Source: Alphaproteobacteria bacterium
GTDB lineage: Bacteria > Pseudomonadota > Alphaproteobacteria > Micavibrionales > Micavibrionaceae
Reading direction: 5' to 3'
Assembly (NCBI GenBank): GCA_021776015.1
Contig: JAJFGT010000160.1
Span: forward strand, 1-12,804
Length of the DNA: 12,804 bases
The notes below the pieces were generated by a model that did not search any database, was not told the origin of the DNA, and saw nothing but the letters and a program-made list of their open reading frames with translations. Shown here one piece after another: positions 5,749 to 12,804 of the stretch. Position 1 is the first letter of the stretch; the number at the start of each line of letters is the position of its first letter. A program made the position numbers and the translations under genes.

Positions 5749-6941
5749 AATCTCAAAAAACGATAAGAACAGTTTCTGTTTTTGGATCCACAGGCTCCGT
5801 TGGGCAAAGTACAATAGAGCTTCTTAAATATCATTCTGACCTGTATCAGGTAGAAGTTTTAACAGCATATAAGAATGCCTCTCTTTTGGCCGATCAAGCC
5901 ATTGCCCTTGGCGCTAAATATGCTGTGATTGGAGATGAAACAAAACTACCAGAACTTAAAGAAGCTCTGAAAAATTACCCTGTTGAGGCTATGGGGGGGC
6001 GTCAGGCCCTTCTCGATATGGCAGAGCATTCTGTAGATTGGGTAATGATGGCTATTGTTGGGATGGCAGGACTTGAACCTATTTTTAAAGCTCTACCAAA
6101 TGGAAAAACTGTAGCGATTGCAAATAAAGAGCCTCTCGTTGCGGCGGGACATCTATTGATGTCTCGGGCAGAAGACTATGGAACCACAATTCTCCCTGTT
6201 GATAGTGAGCATAATGCAATCTTTCAAGTGTTTGAGCAGGACAATAGAAATGCTATAGAAAAAATAATTTTGACAGCTTCTGGGGGGCCCTTTAGAACAT
6301 GGTCTCTTGAAGAAGTTTCAAAAGCAACGCCAGAACAAGCTGTTAAGCATCCTAATTGGTCAATGGGTGCTAAAATATCTGTTGATAGCGCTTCTATGAT
6401 GAATAAAGGGTTAGAAATTATTGAAGCACATCATTTATTTAAAATGGAGCCTGATAAAATTGATGTTGTTATCCACCCTCAATCGATTGTCCATTCTATG
6501 GTGCAATATCATGATGGGTCTGTTTTAGCACAGATGGGAACGCCTGATATGAAAACGCCTATTGTGAATGCTTTAGGGTATCCAGATAGAATTAAATCAT
6601 CTGCGCCATCTCTTGATATAAAAACTTTATCTAGTCTGACCTTTGAACAGCCAGACTTAGATAAATTTCCAGCTCTCCGTCTTTCCTATCAAGCCCTTAG
6701 GGAAGGGGGTGTCTCACCCTTAGTGTTGAATGCAACAAATGAAGTGGCGGTCGCAGCATTTTTAAATAGGGGGATTCCATTCCTTGGAATTGTAGAAATT
6801 GTTGAGAGAGCTCTTAATAAAGAGAGAAAAGAGCCTGTTTCCACTCTTGAAGAGATCTTGTTTTTAGATCAGACTGTGCGAGATGAGACTCATCTCTTAA
6901 TTCATGAAACAATACAGAACAGCTTAAAACAGGTAGGATAA
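5745..6941 (+). CDS. dxr: 1-deoxy-D-xylulose 5-phosphate reductoisomerase
   Basis: Dxr converts 1-deoxyxylulose 5-phosphate to 2-C-methylerythritol 4-phosphate using NADPH and a divalent metal. It is the committed step of the non-mevalonate isoprenoid route and the target of fosmidomycin. The NADPH loop is GSTGSVG at 14-20. Metal ligands are D153, E155 and E224. Substrate contacts are S154, S179 (TASGGPF), S215, N220 and K221, all conserved. HPNWSMGAKISVDSA and HPQSIVHSM are standard. The conserved ANKES-type loop reads ANKEPLV (126-132), with Pro in place of the usual small residue. The 398-residue length equals the E. coli enzyme. It starts inside the cdsA stop codon and ends 5 bases before rseP. 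Confidence 0.97.
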   Translation: MKSQKTIRTVSVFGSTGSVGQSTIELLKYHSDLYQVEVLTAYKNASLLADQAIALGAKYAVIGDETKLPELKEALKNYPVEAMGGRQALLDMAEHSVDWVMMAIVGMAGLEPIFKALPNGKTVAIANKEPLVAAGHLLMSRAEDYGTTILPVDSEHNAIFQVFEQDNRNAIEKIILTASGGPFRTWSLEEVSKATPEQAVKHPNWSMGAKISVDSASMMNKGLEIIEAHHLFKMEPDKIDVVIHPQSIVHSMVQYHDGSVLAQMGTPDMKTPIVNALGYPDRIKSSAPSLDIKTLSSLTFEQPDLDKFPALRLSYQALREGGVSPLVLNATNEVAVAAFLNRGIPFLGIVEIVERALNKERKEPVSTLEEILFLDQTVRDETHLLIHETIQNSLKQVG

Positions 6942-6946
6942 TCTTT

Positions 6947-8320
6947 ATGAGCCCTTTTATGGACTTTTTTCAAATTGCTTTAGAAAATATTTGGCTCTAT
7001 GGCGCAAGCTTTTTATTTGTTCTCACTCTCTTGGTTTTTATTCATGAATGGGGACATTTTATTGTTGCCCGTATGTGTGGTGTAAAGGTTGATGTCTTTT
7101 CTATTGGTTTTGGAAAAGAGCTTTGGGGCTTTACCTCTAAAACAGGAATGAGATGGAAATTCTCTTTAATTCCTCTTGGTGGCTATGTCAAAATGTTTGG
7201 AGACTCTGATCCTGCAAGTGCGGGGCATGGTGACTCTGTCAGTTATACAGAAGAAGAAAAGAAAGTTGCCTTTTTCACGCAGCCTCTTTGGAAACGATCT
7301 TTGATCGTTTTTGCAGGGCCTGCCATTAATTTCTTATTTGCAGTTTTAATTTTTGCGCTGTTGTTTGGTATTAAAGGGAAGTATGAAAATGCCCCCATAA
7401 TTACGGCGGTTCAAATTGGATCTTCTGCAGATATTGCCGGCTTCAAACCTCACGATACAGTCCTTGAAATTAATGGGCGTGAAGTCACTCAATTTAATGA
7501 TATTCGTCGTTCTGTGGCGATGGCTCTTGATACGGAGATGACATTTATTGTTAAGCGTGAAGGGGGAGAGACTTTTGAACTTCATCCAACACCTGCACGT
7601 TTTTCTTTTGAAGATCGTTTTGGCTTTAAGCAAGAGATCGGGCGGATTGGAATTTTAGGGCCAAGTAATGGAATTGCTATCGACGCGATTACTGCTATTG
7701 ATGGAGAAAAGACAGATACAGAAAATATAGAGTCTATTCGCTCAACGCTTCTTTCTAAAATTGGAGACCCCTTTGAAATTAGTTTGACTGGATTTACAGA
7801 TGAGGGTGGTTCTGTATTGGTTGCCCCTCTTTTGAAAAAGAATGAGGCGTTAACTGATCCTGAAAATCCCCTTTATAATGCCCTTGTTCTTGTGAAGGAA
7901 CCACCTCAAAAATTTGTAGAGTTTACCCTATTAGGCGCTGTTTCTGAGGCTACAAGTGAAACATGGAACAGTGTTAGAGATAGCTTAGGGGCTCTGGGAC
8001 AAATCGTTTCTGGAGCGCGGAGTCCACAAGAGCTTGGTGGTGTTATTCGTATTGGTGCCGTTGCAGGGGACATGGCACAAAGAGGTTGGATTGCCCTTGC
8101 TGTATTTACAGCATTACTTTCTATCAATTTGGGCTTAATTAATTTATTTCCTATTCCTCTGTTGGATGGTGGGCATTTAGCAATGTATGCAGTTGAAGCA
8201 ATTAAGGGAAAACCTGTTTCTGATAAAGCTCAAGAATATGCGTTTCGTGTTGGCTTAACGTTTCTTGTGTTCTTAATGGTTTTTGCCAATTTAAATGATA
8301 TTGTACAGCTTATTCTTTAG
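6947..8320 (+). CDS. rseP: Site-2 zinc metalloprotease RseP family
   Basis: RseP is an inner-membrane M50 protease that cuts transmembrane segments, such as the anti-sigma factor RseA in the E. coli envelope stress response, and remnant signal peptides. The zinc site HEWGH is at residues 33-37 (H33, E34, H37) inside the first membrane helix. FAGPAINF opens the next helix. A PDZ domain lies at about 145-210 (GSSADIAGFKPHDTVLEING), and a second, weaker PDZ-like region at about 220-320. The third zinc ligand is D407 in PIPLLDGGHL. A last membrane segment ends the protein. The 457-residue length is normal. AGGA (6935-6938) is 8 bases before the ATG; ATG 6959 is an in-frame alternative. In most alphaproteobacteria bamA follows, but here recO does. 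No RseA homologue is seen, so the substrate is unknown. Confidence 0.95.
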   Translation: MSPFMDFFQIALENIWLYGASFLFVLTLLVFIHEWGHFIVARMCGVKVDVFSIGFGKELWGFTSKTGMRWKFSLIPLGGYVKMFGDSDPASAGHGDSVSYTEEEKKVAFFTQPLWKRSLIVFAGPAINFLFAVLIFALLFGIKGKYENAPIITAVQIGSSADIAGFKPHDTVLEINGREVTQFNDIRRSVAMALDTEMTFIVKREGGETFELHPTPARFSFEDRFGFKQEIGRIGILGPSNGIAIDAITAIDGEKTDTENIESIRSTLLSKIGDPFEISLTGFTDEGGSVLVAPLLKKNEALTDPENPLYNALVLVKEPPQKFVEFTLLGAVSEATSETWNSVRDSLGALGQIVSGARSPQELGGVIRIGAVAGDMAQRGWIALAVFTALLSINLGLINLFPIPLLDGGHLAMYAVEAIKGKPVSDKAQEYAFRVGLTFLVFLMVFANLNDIVQLIL

Positions 8321-8371
8321 AGGGATCATTCCTTCTTTATAAAGTTTATTATTAAAGGCTCTATTACATAT

Positions 8372-9160
8372 ATGGAATCGTGGACAGACAAAGGCTTGAT
8401 TATAGCACTTCGCCCTCATGGAGAAGGGGGCGCAGTTGTCTCCATTTTAACAGAGAATCATGGACGACATGCAGGCTATGTTCACGGCGCGCAATCATCT
8501 AAAAAACGAGCAATGCTAGAAATTGGAACAGATGTTGCCATAGATTGGCAAGCACGGACATCTGATCAATTAGGGACATATAAGTTAGAACAGATTAAAA
8601 ATTGGTCTGGAGCTGTGATAGATCATTCTCATCGTTTATCTTCACTTTTATCGGCGTGTCATTTGTGTGAATTAGCGCTTCCTGAACGAGAAAAGCATAC
8701 TGAACTTTATCATGGAACATGTGCATTATTTGAAATGCTTCCGCAAGATATTTGGGGAGAGGCCTATGTTATGTGGGAAATAGCCCTTTTAGGTGAGTTG
8801 GGCTTTGCAATTGATCTGTCAACATGTGCTGCTGGAGGAGATTCAGAGGATCTTATTTACATTAGTCCCAAAACAGGACGTGCGGTAAGCCGAGAGGGAG
8901 GGGCGGCTTATAAGGATAAGCTTCTACCTTTACCTGACTTTTTAAAGAAAAATAACCATGGAAGTAATCTTTTGGGAACAGAGGAAGATCTCCTCACGGG
9001 GTTAAATCTGACAGGATATTTCTTAGAACATATAGTTTTTGCACAGCATTCCAAAGGAATCCCCGAGGCACGCTTGCGTTTTCATGCGCAATTTGCCAAA
9101 AAGGTACAGATGAATACTGAAGAGATAAATATTGATGAGCTCTTAAGAGATTCTGCATAA
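8372..9160 (+). CDS. recO: DNA repair protein RecO
   Basis: RecO acts with RecR (and RecF) to load RecA on SSB-coated single-stranded DNA, in gap repair and restart of stalled forks. The N-terminal OB-fold begins WTDKGLIIALRPHGEGGAVV, then ENHGRHAGYVHGAQS, typical of alphaproteobacterial RecO. The helical part contains ALPEREKH, and the later block LIYISPKTGRAVSREGG is also characteristic of the class. The 262-residue length is normal. The start is the first Met of the family pattern, but the only Shine-Dalgarno-like site (AAAGG, 8354-8358) is 13 bases away, so translation may be weak. It follows rseP after 51 bases with no terminator. In many alphaproteobacteria recO follows rnc-era, which are absent here, and precedes parC, as it does here. 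Confidence 0.95.
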   Translation: MESWTDKGLIIALRPHGEGGAVVSILTENHGRHAGYVHGAQSSKKRAMLEIGTDVAIDWQARTSDQLGTYKLEQIKNWSGAVIDHSHRLSSLLSACHLCELALPEREKHTELYHGTCALFEMLPQDIWGEAYVMWEIALLGELGFAIDLSTCAAGGDSEDLIYISPKTGRAVSREGGAAYKDKLLPLPDFLKKNNHGSNLLGTEEDLLTGLNLTGYFLEHIVFAQHSKGIPEARLRFHAQFAKKVQMNTEEINIDELLRDSA

Positions 9161-9198
9161 AAATGAAAACACAATAATAAAGAGATTGTTTAAACTAT

Positions 9199-11430
9199 AT
9201 GGCAAAAGCACCAATACAGGCTGAAGAAATAATTTTAGATGTTCCTTTGACAGAAGCATTGTCAGAGCGTTATTTATCTTACGCTCTTTCTACTATCATG
9301 AGTCGATCCTTGCCTGATGTACGGGATGGTTTAAAGCCTGTTCATCGACGTGTTTTATATGCCATGTACCAATTGAAGTTGAATCCTAATCAAAGCCCTA
9401 AAAAATGTGCACGGGTTGTAGGGGATGTGATTGGTAAATTTCATCCTCATGGAGATCAGTCAGTTTATGATGCTCTTGTTCGTTTAGCCCAAGATTTTTC
9501 TGTTAGGTATCCGCTTGTTGATGGGCAGGGGAATTTTGGGAATATTGACGGAGATAATGCGGCAGCAATGCGATATACAGAATCTCGCATGACAGAAACG
9601 GCCATTCGATTGCTCGAGGGCATTGATCAAAATGCTGTAGATTTTAGAGAAACTTATGATGGCGAAACTCTAGAGCCTGTAGTTCTTCCTGCCAATTTCC
9701 CTAATTTGTTAGCTAATGGTGCAACAGGTATTGCCGTAGGGATGGCAACAAACATTCCTCCGCATAATGTTTTTGAACTTTGTAACGCTATGCTCCTTAT
9801 TTTGGATGGAGATCCAACAGTTAAGGATCTTATGAAAGTTGTTAAAGGGCCAGATTTTCCAACGGGAGGTGTTCTTGTTGAATCTCAAGATGTCATCACT
9901 CATGCATATGAGACAGGGCGAGGGTCTTTTCGTGTCCGTGCTAAATGGGAGAAAGAAGATCTTCCCCAAGGGCAATATCAAATTGTTGTAACGGAAATAC
10001 CTTATCAAGTTCAAAAGTCAAAATTGATTGAACGGATTGCAGATCTTATTCTTTCAAAAAAGATTCCTATTTTGGATGATGTGGTTGATGAGAGCACAGA
10101 AGATATTCGTGTGGTTTTAACACCCAAGAGTAGAAATATTGAACCAGAACTTCTAATGGGAGTTTTATTTAAAAACTGTGATCTTGAAAATAGATTTTCA
10201 ATGAATATGAATGCTCTCGATGGAGGTGTTCTTCCCAAGGTTATGAACCTTAAAGAAATCTTACAGGCTTTTCTTAAATATCGTCAAAATGTACTTGTTC
10301 GGGAATCTCATTTTCGTTTAGAGAAGGTTCTTCATAGATTAAATGTCCTAGAAGGTTATTTAGTTGTTTATCTTAATATTGATGAAGTTATACGTATTAT
10401 TCGTGAAGAGGATAATCCTAAGACCTCTTTGATGTCGACATTTTCTCTAAATGATGTGCAAGCAGAAGCTATTTTAAATATGCGCTTGAGATCATTGCGT
10501 AAATTAGAGGAAATGGAAATACGAACAGAGCTTGATGGTCTTTCTAAAGAGAGGGATGAGCTTCAAGCACTTATTAAATCTGAGACAAAGCAATGGGGTG
10601 TCATTAGGGCGCAAATTCTCCAAATGCAAGAATGTTATGGTCTTAAAACAGAGTTGGGAGCCCGACGGACAAAAATAGGGACCGCCCCTGAACCCGTCGA
10701 TGTTGATTTTGATCAAGTGATGATTGAAAAAGAACCTATTAGTGTTGTTGTCTCCTCTAAAGGTTGGATTAGAGCGATGAAAGGGCACGGCATTAGTAAA
10801 AAAGATATCAAATATAAAGATGGTGATAAGCAGGGACATCTTCTAGAGACCTATACAACAGAGAAAATTTTACTTCTCGCTACAAATGGACGGTTTTATA
10901 CGTTAGGAGGGGATAAGTTGCCCTCAGGAAGAGGTTTCGGTGATCCTGTGCGATTGATGGTCGATCTTCCAAATGAAGCCGATATAGTTGATGTTTTGTT
11001 ATATAAGCCCAATGAAAGATTTCTAATTGCGAGCTCTGATGGACGAGGTTTTATTGTAAAATCTGAAGACCTCTTAGCCCAAACCAAAACAGGAAAACAA
11101 GTTTTGAATGTATCAGGAAAAGTAGAATCTTCTCTATGTATCGAAATTAAAGAGGATGCAGATTCTGTGGCTGTGATGGGACAAAATAGGAAACTCCTTG
11201 TCTTTGCTCTTAACGAGATTCCTGAAATGGGACGAGGAAAAGGTGTGATCCTTCAAAAATATAAAGATGGTGGAATCAGTGATCTTAAAAGCTTTAAGAT
11301 GGAGCAGGGGCTGAGCTATCGATATGGTGCTGGAGAAACAATTGTTGATGATCTTCTGCCTTGGGTTGGAAAACGTGCCCAAGCAGGGCGTTTGCCTCCT
11401 AATGGTTTTCCTCGAAATAATAAATTTTAA
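9199..11430 (+). CDS. parC: DNA topoisomerase IV subunit A
   Basis: ParC is the DNA-cutting subunit of topoisomerase IV, which unlinks daughter chromosomes. The catalytic Tyr is Y126 in AAMRYTESR. The winged-helix region has [15 protein letters not shown] and [13 protein letters not shown] (80-92), followed by [16 protein letters not shown]. The long middle part holds the tower and coiled-coil domains, and the C-terminal part is a beta-pinwheel without a clear GyrA box, which favours ParC over GyrA. The end, [20 protein letters not shown], is the alphaproteobacterial ParC tail. Length is 743 (752 in E. coli). Residue 87, matching the quinolone-contact Ser of E. coli GyrA S83/ParC S80, is Gln; the acidic contact is kept as D91. 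No good Shine-Dalgarno site is seen (AGAGA, 13 bases away). It begins 38 bases after recO. Confidence 0.96.
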   Translation: MAKAPIQAEEIILDVPLTEALSERYLSYALSTIMSRSLPDVRDGLKPVHRRVLYAMYQLKLNPNQSPKKCARVVGDVIGKFHPHGDQSVYDALVRLAQDFSVRYPLVDGQGNFGNIDGDNAAAMRYTESRMTETAIRLLEGIDQNAVDFRETYDGETLEPVVLPANFPNLLANGATGIAVGMATNIPPHNVFELCNAMLLILDGDPTVKDLMKVVKGPDFPTGGVLVESQDVITHAYETGRGSFRVRAKWEKEDLPQGQYQIVVTEIPYQVQKSKLIERIADLILSKKIPILDDVVDESTEDIRVVLTPKSRNIEPELLMGVLFKNCDLENRFSMNMNALDGGVLPKVMNLKEILQAFLKYRQNVLVRESHFRLEKVLHRLNVLEGYLVVYLNIDEVIRIIREEDNPKTSLMSTFSLNDVQAEAILNMRLRSLRKLEEMEIRTELDGLSKERDELQALIKSETKQWGVIRAQILQMQECYGLKTELGARRTKIGTAPEPVDVDFDQVMIEKEPISVVVSSKGWIRAMKGHGISKKDIKYKDGDKQGHLLETYTTEKILLLATNGRFYTLGGDKLPSGRGFGDPVRLMVDLPNEADIVDVLLYKPNERFLIASSDGRGFIVKSEDLLAQTKTGKQVLNVSGKVESSLCIEIKEDADSVAVMGQNRKLLVFALNEIPEMGRGKGVILQKYKDGGISDLKSFKMEQGLSYRYGAGETIVDDLLPWVGKRAQAGRLPPNGFPRNNKF

Positions 11431-11444
11431 AAAAATTTAAAATT
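11423..11444 (+). other. All-A/T inverted repeat at the parC stop codon
   Basis: AATTTTAAA (11423-11431) and TTTAAAATT (11436-11444) form nine A-U pairs around a 4-base loop, spanning the parC TAA. There is no GC in the stem and no T-tract after it, so it is a weak candidate for termination. I see no better terminator between parC and rplM. Confidence 0.3.
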
Positions 11445-11509
11445 GTAAGCTTCAAAAGTGTATCTCGATTTTATGTTTTTGAATTTTATCCTGATAAGAG
11501 AGTAAAAAC

Positions 11510-11529
11510 AGAGGTGCTATAATACCTCT
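11510..11529 (+). promoter_or_regulatory. Extended -10 promoter inside a palindrome, upstream of rplM
   Basis: TGCTATAAT (11515-11523) is a perfect extended -10 element (TGnTATAAT) with no good -35 box. It is framed by AGAGGT (11510-11515) and ACCTCT (11524-11529), an inverted repeat with an 8-base spacer. TAATACC also repeats at 11520-11526 and 11534-11540. A repressor bound to the palindrome would cover the -10 box. Transcription would start near 11530, about 130 bases before rplM. Confidence 0.5.
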
Positions 11530-11583
11530 ACCGTAATACCATTGTTATTATTGCGTTATTTTGAAGTTTTTTTAAAATATATA

Positions 11584-11613
11584 TTGACAATGCCCCTCTA
11601 AATGCGCAATAAC
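11584..11613 (+). promoter_or_regulatory. Proximal promoter of rplM-rpsI
   Basis: A perfect TTGACA (11584-11589) is followed after 18 bases by AATAAC (11608-11613, four of six to the -10 consensus). A start near 11620 gives a leader of about 39 bases. The run TTTTTTTAAAATATATA just upstream resembles an UP element, as expected for a strongly expressed ribosomal operon. It lies downstream of the extended -10 site, so rplM may have two promoters. Confidence 0.55.
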
Positions 11614-11621
11614 CCAGCGTA

Positions 11622-11638
11622 CCTTCATTGTAAGAAGG
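11622..11638 (+). other. Small hairpin in the rplM leader
   Basis: CCTTC (11622-11626) pairs with GAAGG (11634-11638) around a 7-base loop, ending 10 bases before the Shine-Dalgarno GAGG (11649-11652). It would lie at the very 5' end of a transcript from the proximal promoter. It may be a leader element for ribosomal-protein feedback, known for L13 in gammaproteobacteria by a different structure, or a 5' stabiliser. The stem is only five pairs, so chance is possible. Confidence 0.35.
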
Positions 11639-11658
11639 CGAATATAACGAGGTAAAAC

Positions 11659-12120
11659 ATGAAAACATATTCAGCAAAACCAAGCGAAATTGAAAAAAAA
11701 TGGTATATTGTAGATGCAGAGGGCATAGCTCTAGGCCGTCTAGCAAGCCAGATTGCTATTCGATTGCGTGGAAAGCATAAACCCACTTTTACGCCCCATA
11801 TGGATTGTGGCGATAATATTATTGTGATTAACGCTGATAAAGTGCGTTTAACAGGTAAGAAGCGGGATCAAGATAACTTTTACTGGCACACAGGTCACCC
11901 TGGTGGAATTAAAAGTAAAACAAAAGGTGAAATCTTGGATGGTCGTTTTCCTGAGCGTGTTCTTGAAAAAGCAGTAGAACGTATGTTGCCAAGTGGTGTT
12001 TTAGGAGATCAAATTCTAAAAAACATGAAAGCATATGCGGGAACAGAGCATCCTCACGAAGCACAAAAGCCAGAGATCCTTGATATTGCAGCTATGAATG
12101 AAAAGAATAAGAGAGCCTGA
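11659..12120 (+). CDS. rplM: 50S ribosomal protein L13
   Basis: L13 binds 23S rRNA early in large-subunit assembly. The whole length reads as L13: [17 protein letters not shown] at the start, [18 protein letters not shown] with the [11 protein letters not shown] segment after it, HTGHPGGIK, the [16 protein letters not shown] helix, and the C-terminal [18 protein letters not shown]. The 153-residue length with the [14 protein letters not shown] start is typical of alphaproteobacteria (142 in E. coli). GAGG (11649-11652) is 6 bases before the ATG. The rpsI start lies 2 bases after the TGA, the standard rplM-rpsI pair. The upstream gap of 228 bases carries two candidate promoters, so the pair is probably transcribed apart from parC. 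Confidence 0.97.
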   Translation: MKTYSAKPSEIEKKWYIVDAEGIALGRLASQIAIRLRGKHKPTFTPHMDCGDNIIVINADKVRLTGKKRDQDNFYWHTGHPGGIKSKTKGEILDGRFPERVLEKAVERMLPSGVLGDQILKNMKAYAGTEHPHEAQKPEILDIAAMNEKNKRA

Positions 12121-12122
12121 TC

Positions 12123-12665
12123 ATGACAAAAAAAGAAGAAAACACAGAAAAAGTTACAGACTTAAAAGATTTGGGAGTCGCAACACAAGCTATATCTCCT
12201 GATTCTTCCGTGGTAGCGATTAAAACAGAAGCCGTTGTAATGTCTGCTCCTGTTGAAAGAGAACCTAAAAAAGATGCGCTTGGCCGTTCTTATGGAACAG
12301 GGCGTCGTAAAAGATCGATTGCTCGTGTTTGGGCAAAGCCTGGGACTGGAAAAATTATCGTAAATGGTAAAGAGCAAGATGAATATTTTGGTCGAAAGAC
12401 ACATCTTCTTGTGATCAATCAACCCTTTTTTACCACAGGGCGTGTTGGACAATTTGATATTATGTGTACGGTTAAAGGTGGAGGCTTATCAGGTCAAGCT
12501 GGAGCTGTGCGTCATGGTATTTCACGTGCTCTTGAAAACTTTGAACCATCACTTCGTCCTGCCTTAAAAGAAGCTGGAATGATGACACGAGATTCTCGTT
12601 CTGTTGAACGTAAGAAAATCGGCTTACATAAAGCACGTCGTATGAAGCAGTGGGCAAAACGTTAA
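12123..12665 (+). CDS. rpsI: 30S ribosomal protein S9, N-terminally extended
   Basis: S9 sits in the head of the small subunit, and its C-terminal tail reaches the P-site tRNA. The core begins at about residue 54 with [17 protein letters not shown] and continues through [30 protein letters not shown] and the [13 protein letters not shown] block. The 180-residue length is about 50 above E. coli S9 because of an acidic, low-complexity N-terminal extension (about 1-53, with TDLKDL and a [10 protein letters not shown] stretch). Similar extensions are known in alphaproteobacterial S9. The last residues are QWAKR, where most bacteria have QFSKR; the final Lys-Arg that contacts tRNA is kept. The gene starts 2 bases after rplM with only a weak purine-rich site upstream, so coupling to rplM is likely. 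A strong terminator follows 41 bases after the stop. Confidence 0.96.
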   Translation: MTKKEENTEKVTDLKDLGVATQAISPDSSVVAIKTEAVVMSAPVEREPKKDALGRSYGTGRRKRSIARVWAKPGTGKIIVNGKEQDEYFGRKTHLLVINQPFFTTGRVGQFDIMCTVKGGGLSGQAGAVRHGISRALENFEPSLRPALKEAGMMTRDSRSVERKKIGLHKARRMKQWAKR

Positions 12666-12706
12666 TAGCGGTTCCTTACAGACATTTTTTATACTTGTAC
12701 GAATTC

Positions 12707-12738
12707 AAACCCAACCTATACTCAGGTTGGGTTTTTTT
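12707..12738 (+). terminator. Rho-independent terminator of rplM-rpsI
   Basis: AAACCCAACCT (12707-12717) pairs perfectly with AGGTTGGGTTT (12724-12734) around a 6-base loop, inside a run of seven T (12732-12738). This is the strongest terminator in the window and closes the ribosomal operon. Confidence 0.95.
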
Positions 12739-12804
12739 ATTCATGAAGAAAAAACATGAAAGATTGCTTTTGTATCTCTTCCTCTATAAGAATTTTTATC
12801 TATA
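12739..12804. other. Right edge, no supported feature
   Basis: These 66 bases after the terminator are AT-rich. ATG 12743 opens a Lys-rich then hydrophobic frame to the window edge, but it begins right after the terminator and lacks a Shine-Dalgarno site, so I do not call a gene here. Confidence 0.4.

Noticed and set aside
12743..12804. Open frame at the right edge, Lys-rich start followed by hydrophobic residues like a signal peptide
   Set aside because: It starts 5 bases after a terminator T-tract with no ribosome-binding site, and only 20 codons are visible.
1..12804. Mobile elements, CRISPR arrays, tRNA or rRNA genes
   Set aside because: No transposase, integrase, repeat-spacer pattern or cloverleaf was seen. 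All sizeable plus-strand frames except the two at the left end are ordinary housekeeping genes.

Overview
The window is a compact, AT-rich (roughly 40 % G+C by eye), entirely plus-strand stretch of bacterial chromosome. It holds twelve recognisable housekeeping genes and, at its left end, one small orphan gene and the end of another unknown frame. Gene order and protein detail point to an alphaproteobacterium: rpsB-tsf-pyrH-frr-uppS-cdsA-dxr-rseP is the classic alphaproteobacterial run, recO followed by parC is also typical of that class, and ParC, RecO, L13 and S9 read like alphaproteobacterial versions. The low G+C and compact spacing suggest an AT-biased, possibly host-associated lineage. 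The presence of dxr (non-mevalonate isoprenoid synthesis) argues against Rickettsia itself. L13 and the N-terminally extended S9 look somewhat like Acetobacteraceae/Rhodospirillales proteins, but I would not place the organism below class with confidence.

Layout. Positions 1-202 hold an open frame of unknown function, closed by an intrinsic terminator (230-260). Positions 462-713 hold an 83-residue orphan protein gene with a strong Shine-Dalgarno site and its own terminator (756-788). Positions 995-8320 form a long translation/lipid/envelope operon: rpsB (S2), tsf (EF-Ts), pyrH (UMP kinase), frr (ribosome recycling factor), uppS (undecaprenyl diphosphate synthase), cdsA (CDP-diglyceride synthase), dxr (DXP reductoisomerase) and rseP (site-2 protease). 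From pyrH onward the genes are tightly packed, and cdsA and dxr overlap. The one loose joint is the tsf-pyrH gap, which carries a strong hairpin and a possible internal promoter. Positions 8372-11430 hold recO and parC (DNA repair, topoisomerase IV subunit A). Positions 11431-11658 are a regulatory gap with two candidate promoters. Positions 11659-12665 hold the rplM-rpsI ribosomal pair, closed by a textbook terminator (12707-12738).

How the genes work together. S2, EF-Ts, RRF, L13 and S9 serve translation. PyrH supplies UDP and thus all pyrimidine nucleotides. Dxr makes the isoprenoid precursor that UppS elongates to the lipid carrier for the cell wall. CdsA makes the activated phospholipid precursor, and RseP controls envelope stress and clears signal peptides.

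I see no mobile element, CRISPR array, tRNA or rRNA, and no convincing new multi-gene system. The most unusual items are the orphan small gene at 462-713, the hairpin and promoter between tsf and pyrH, a palindrome embracing an extended -10 element upstream of rplM, and the joining of three conserved gene blocks with bamA missing from its usual place after rseP.
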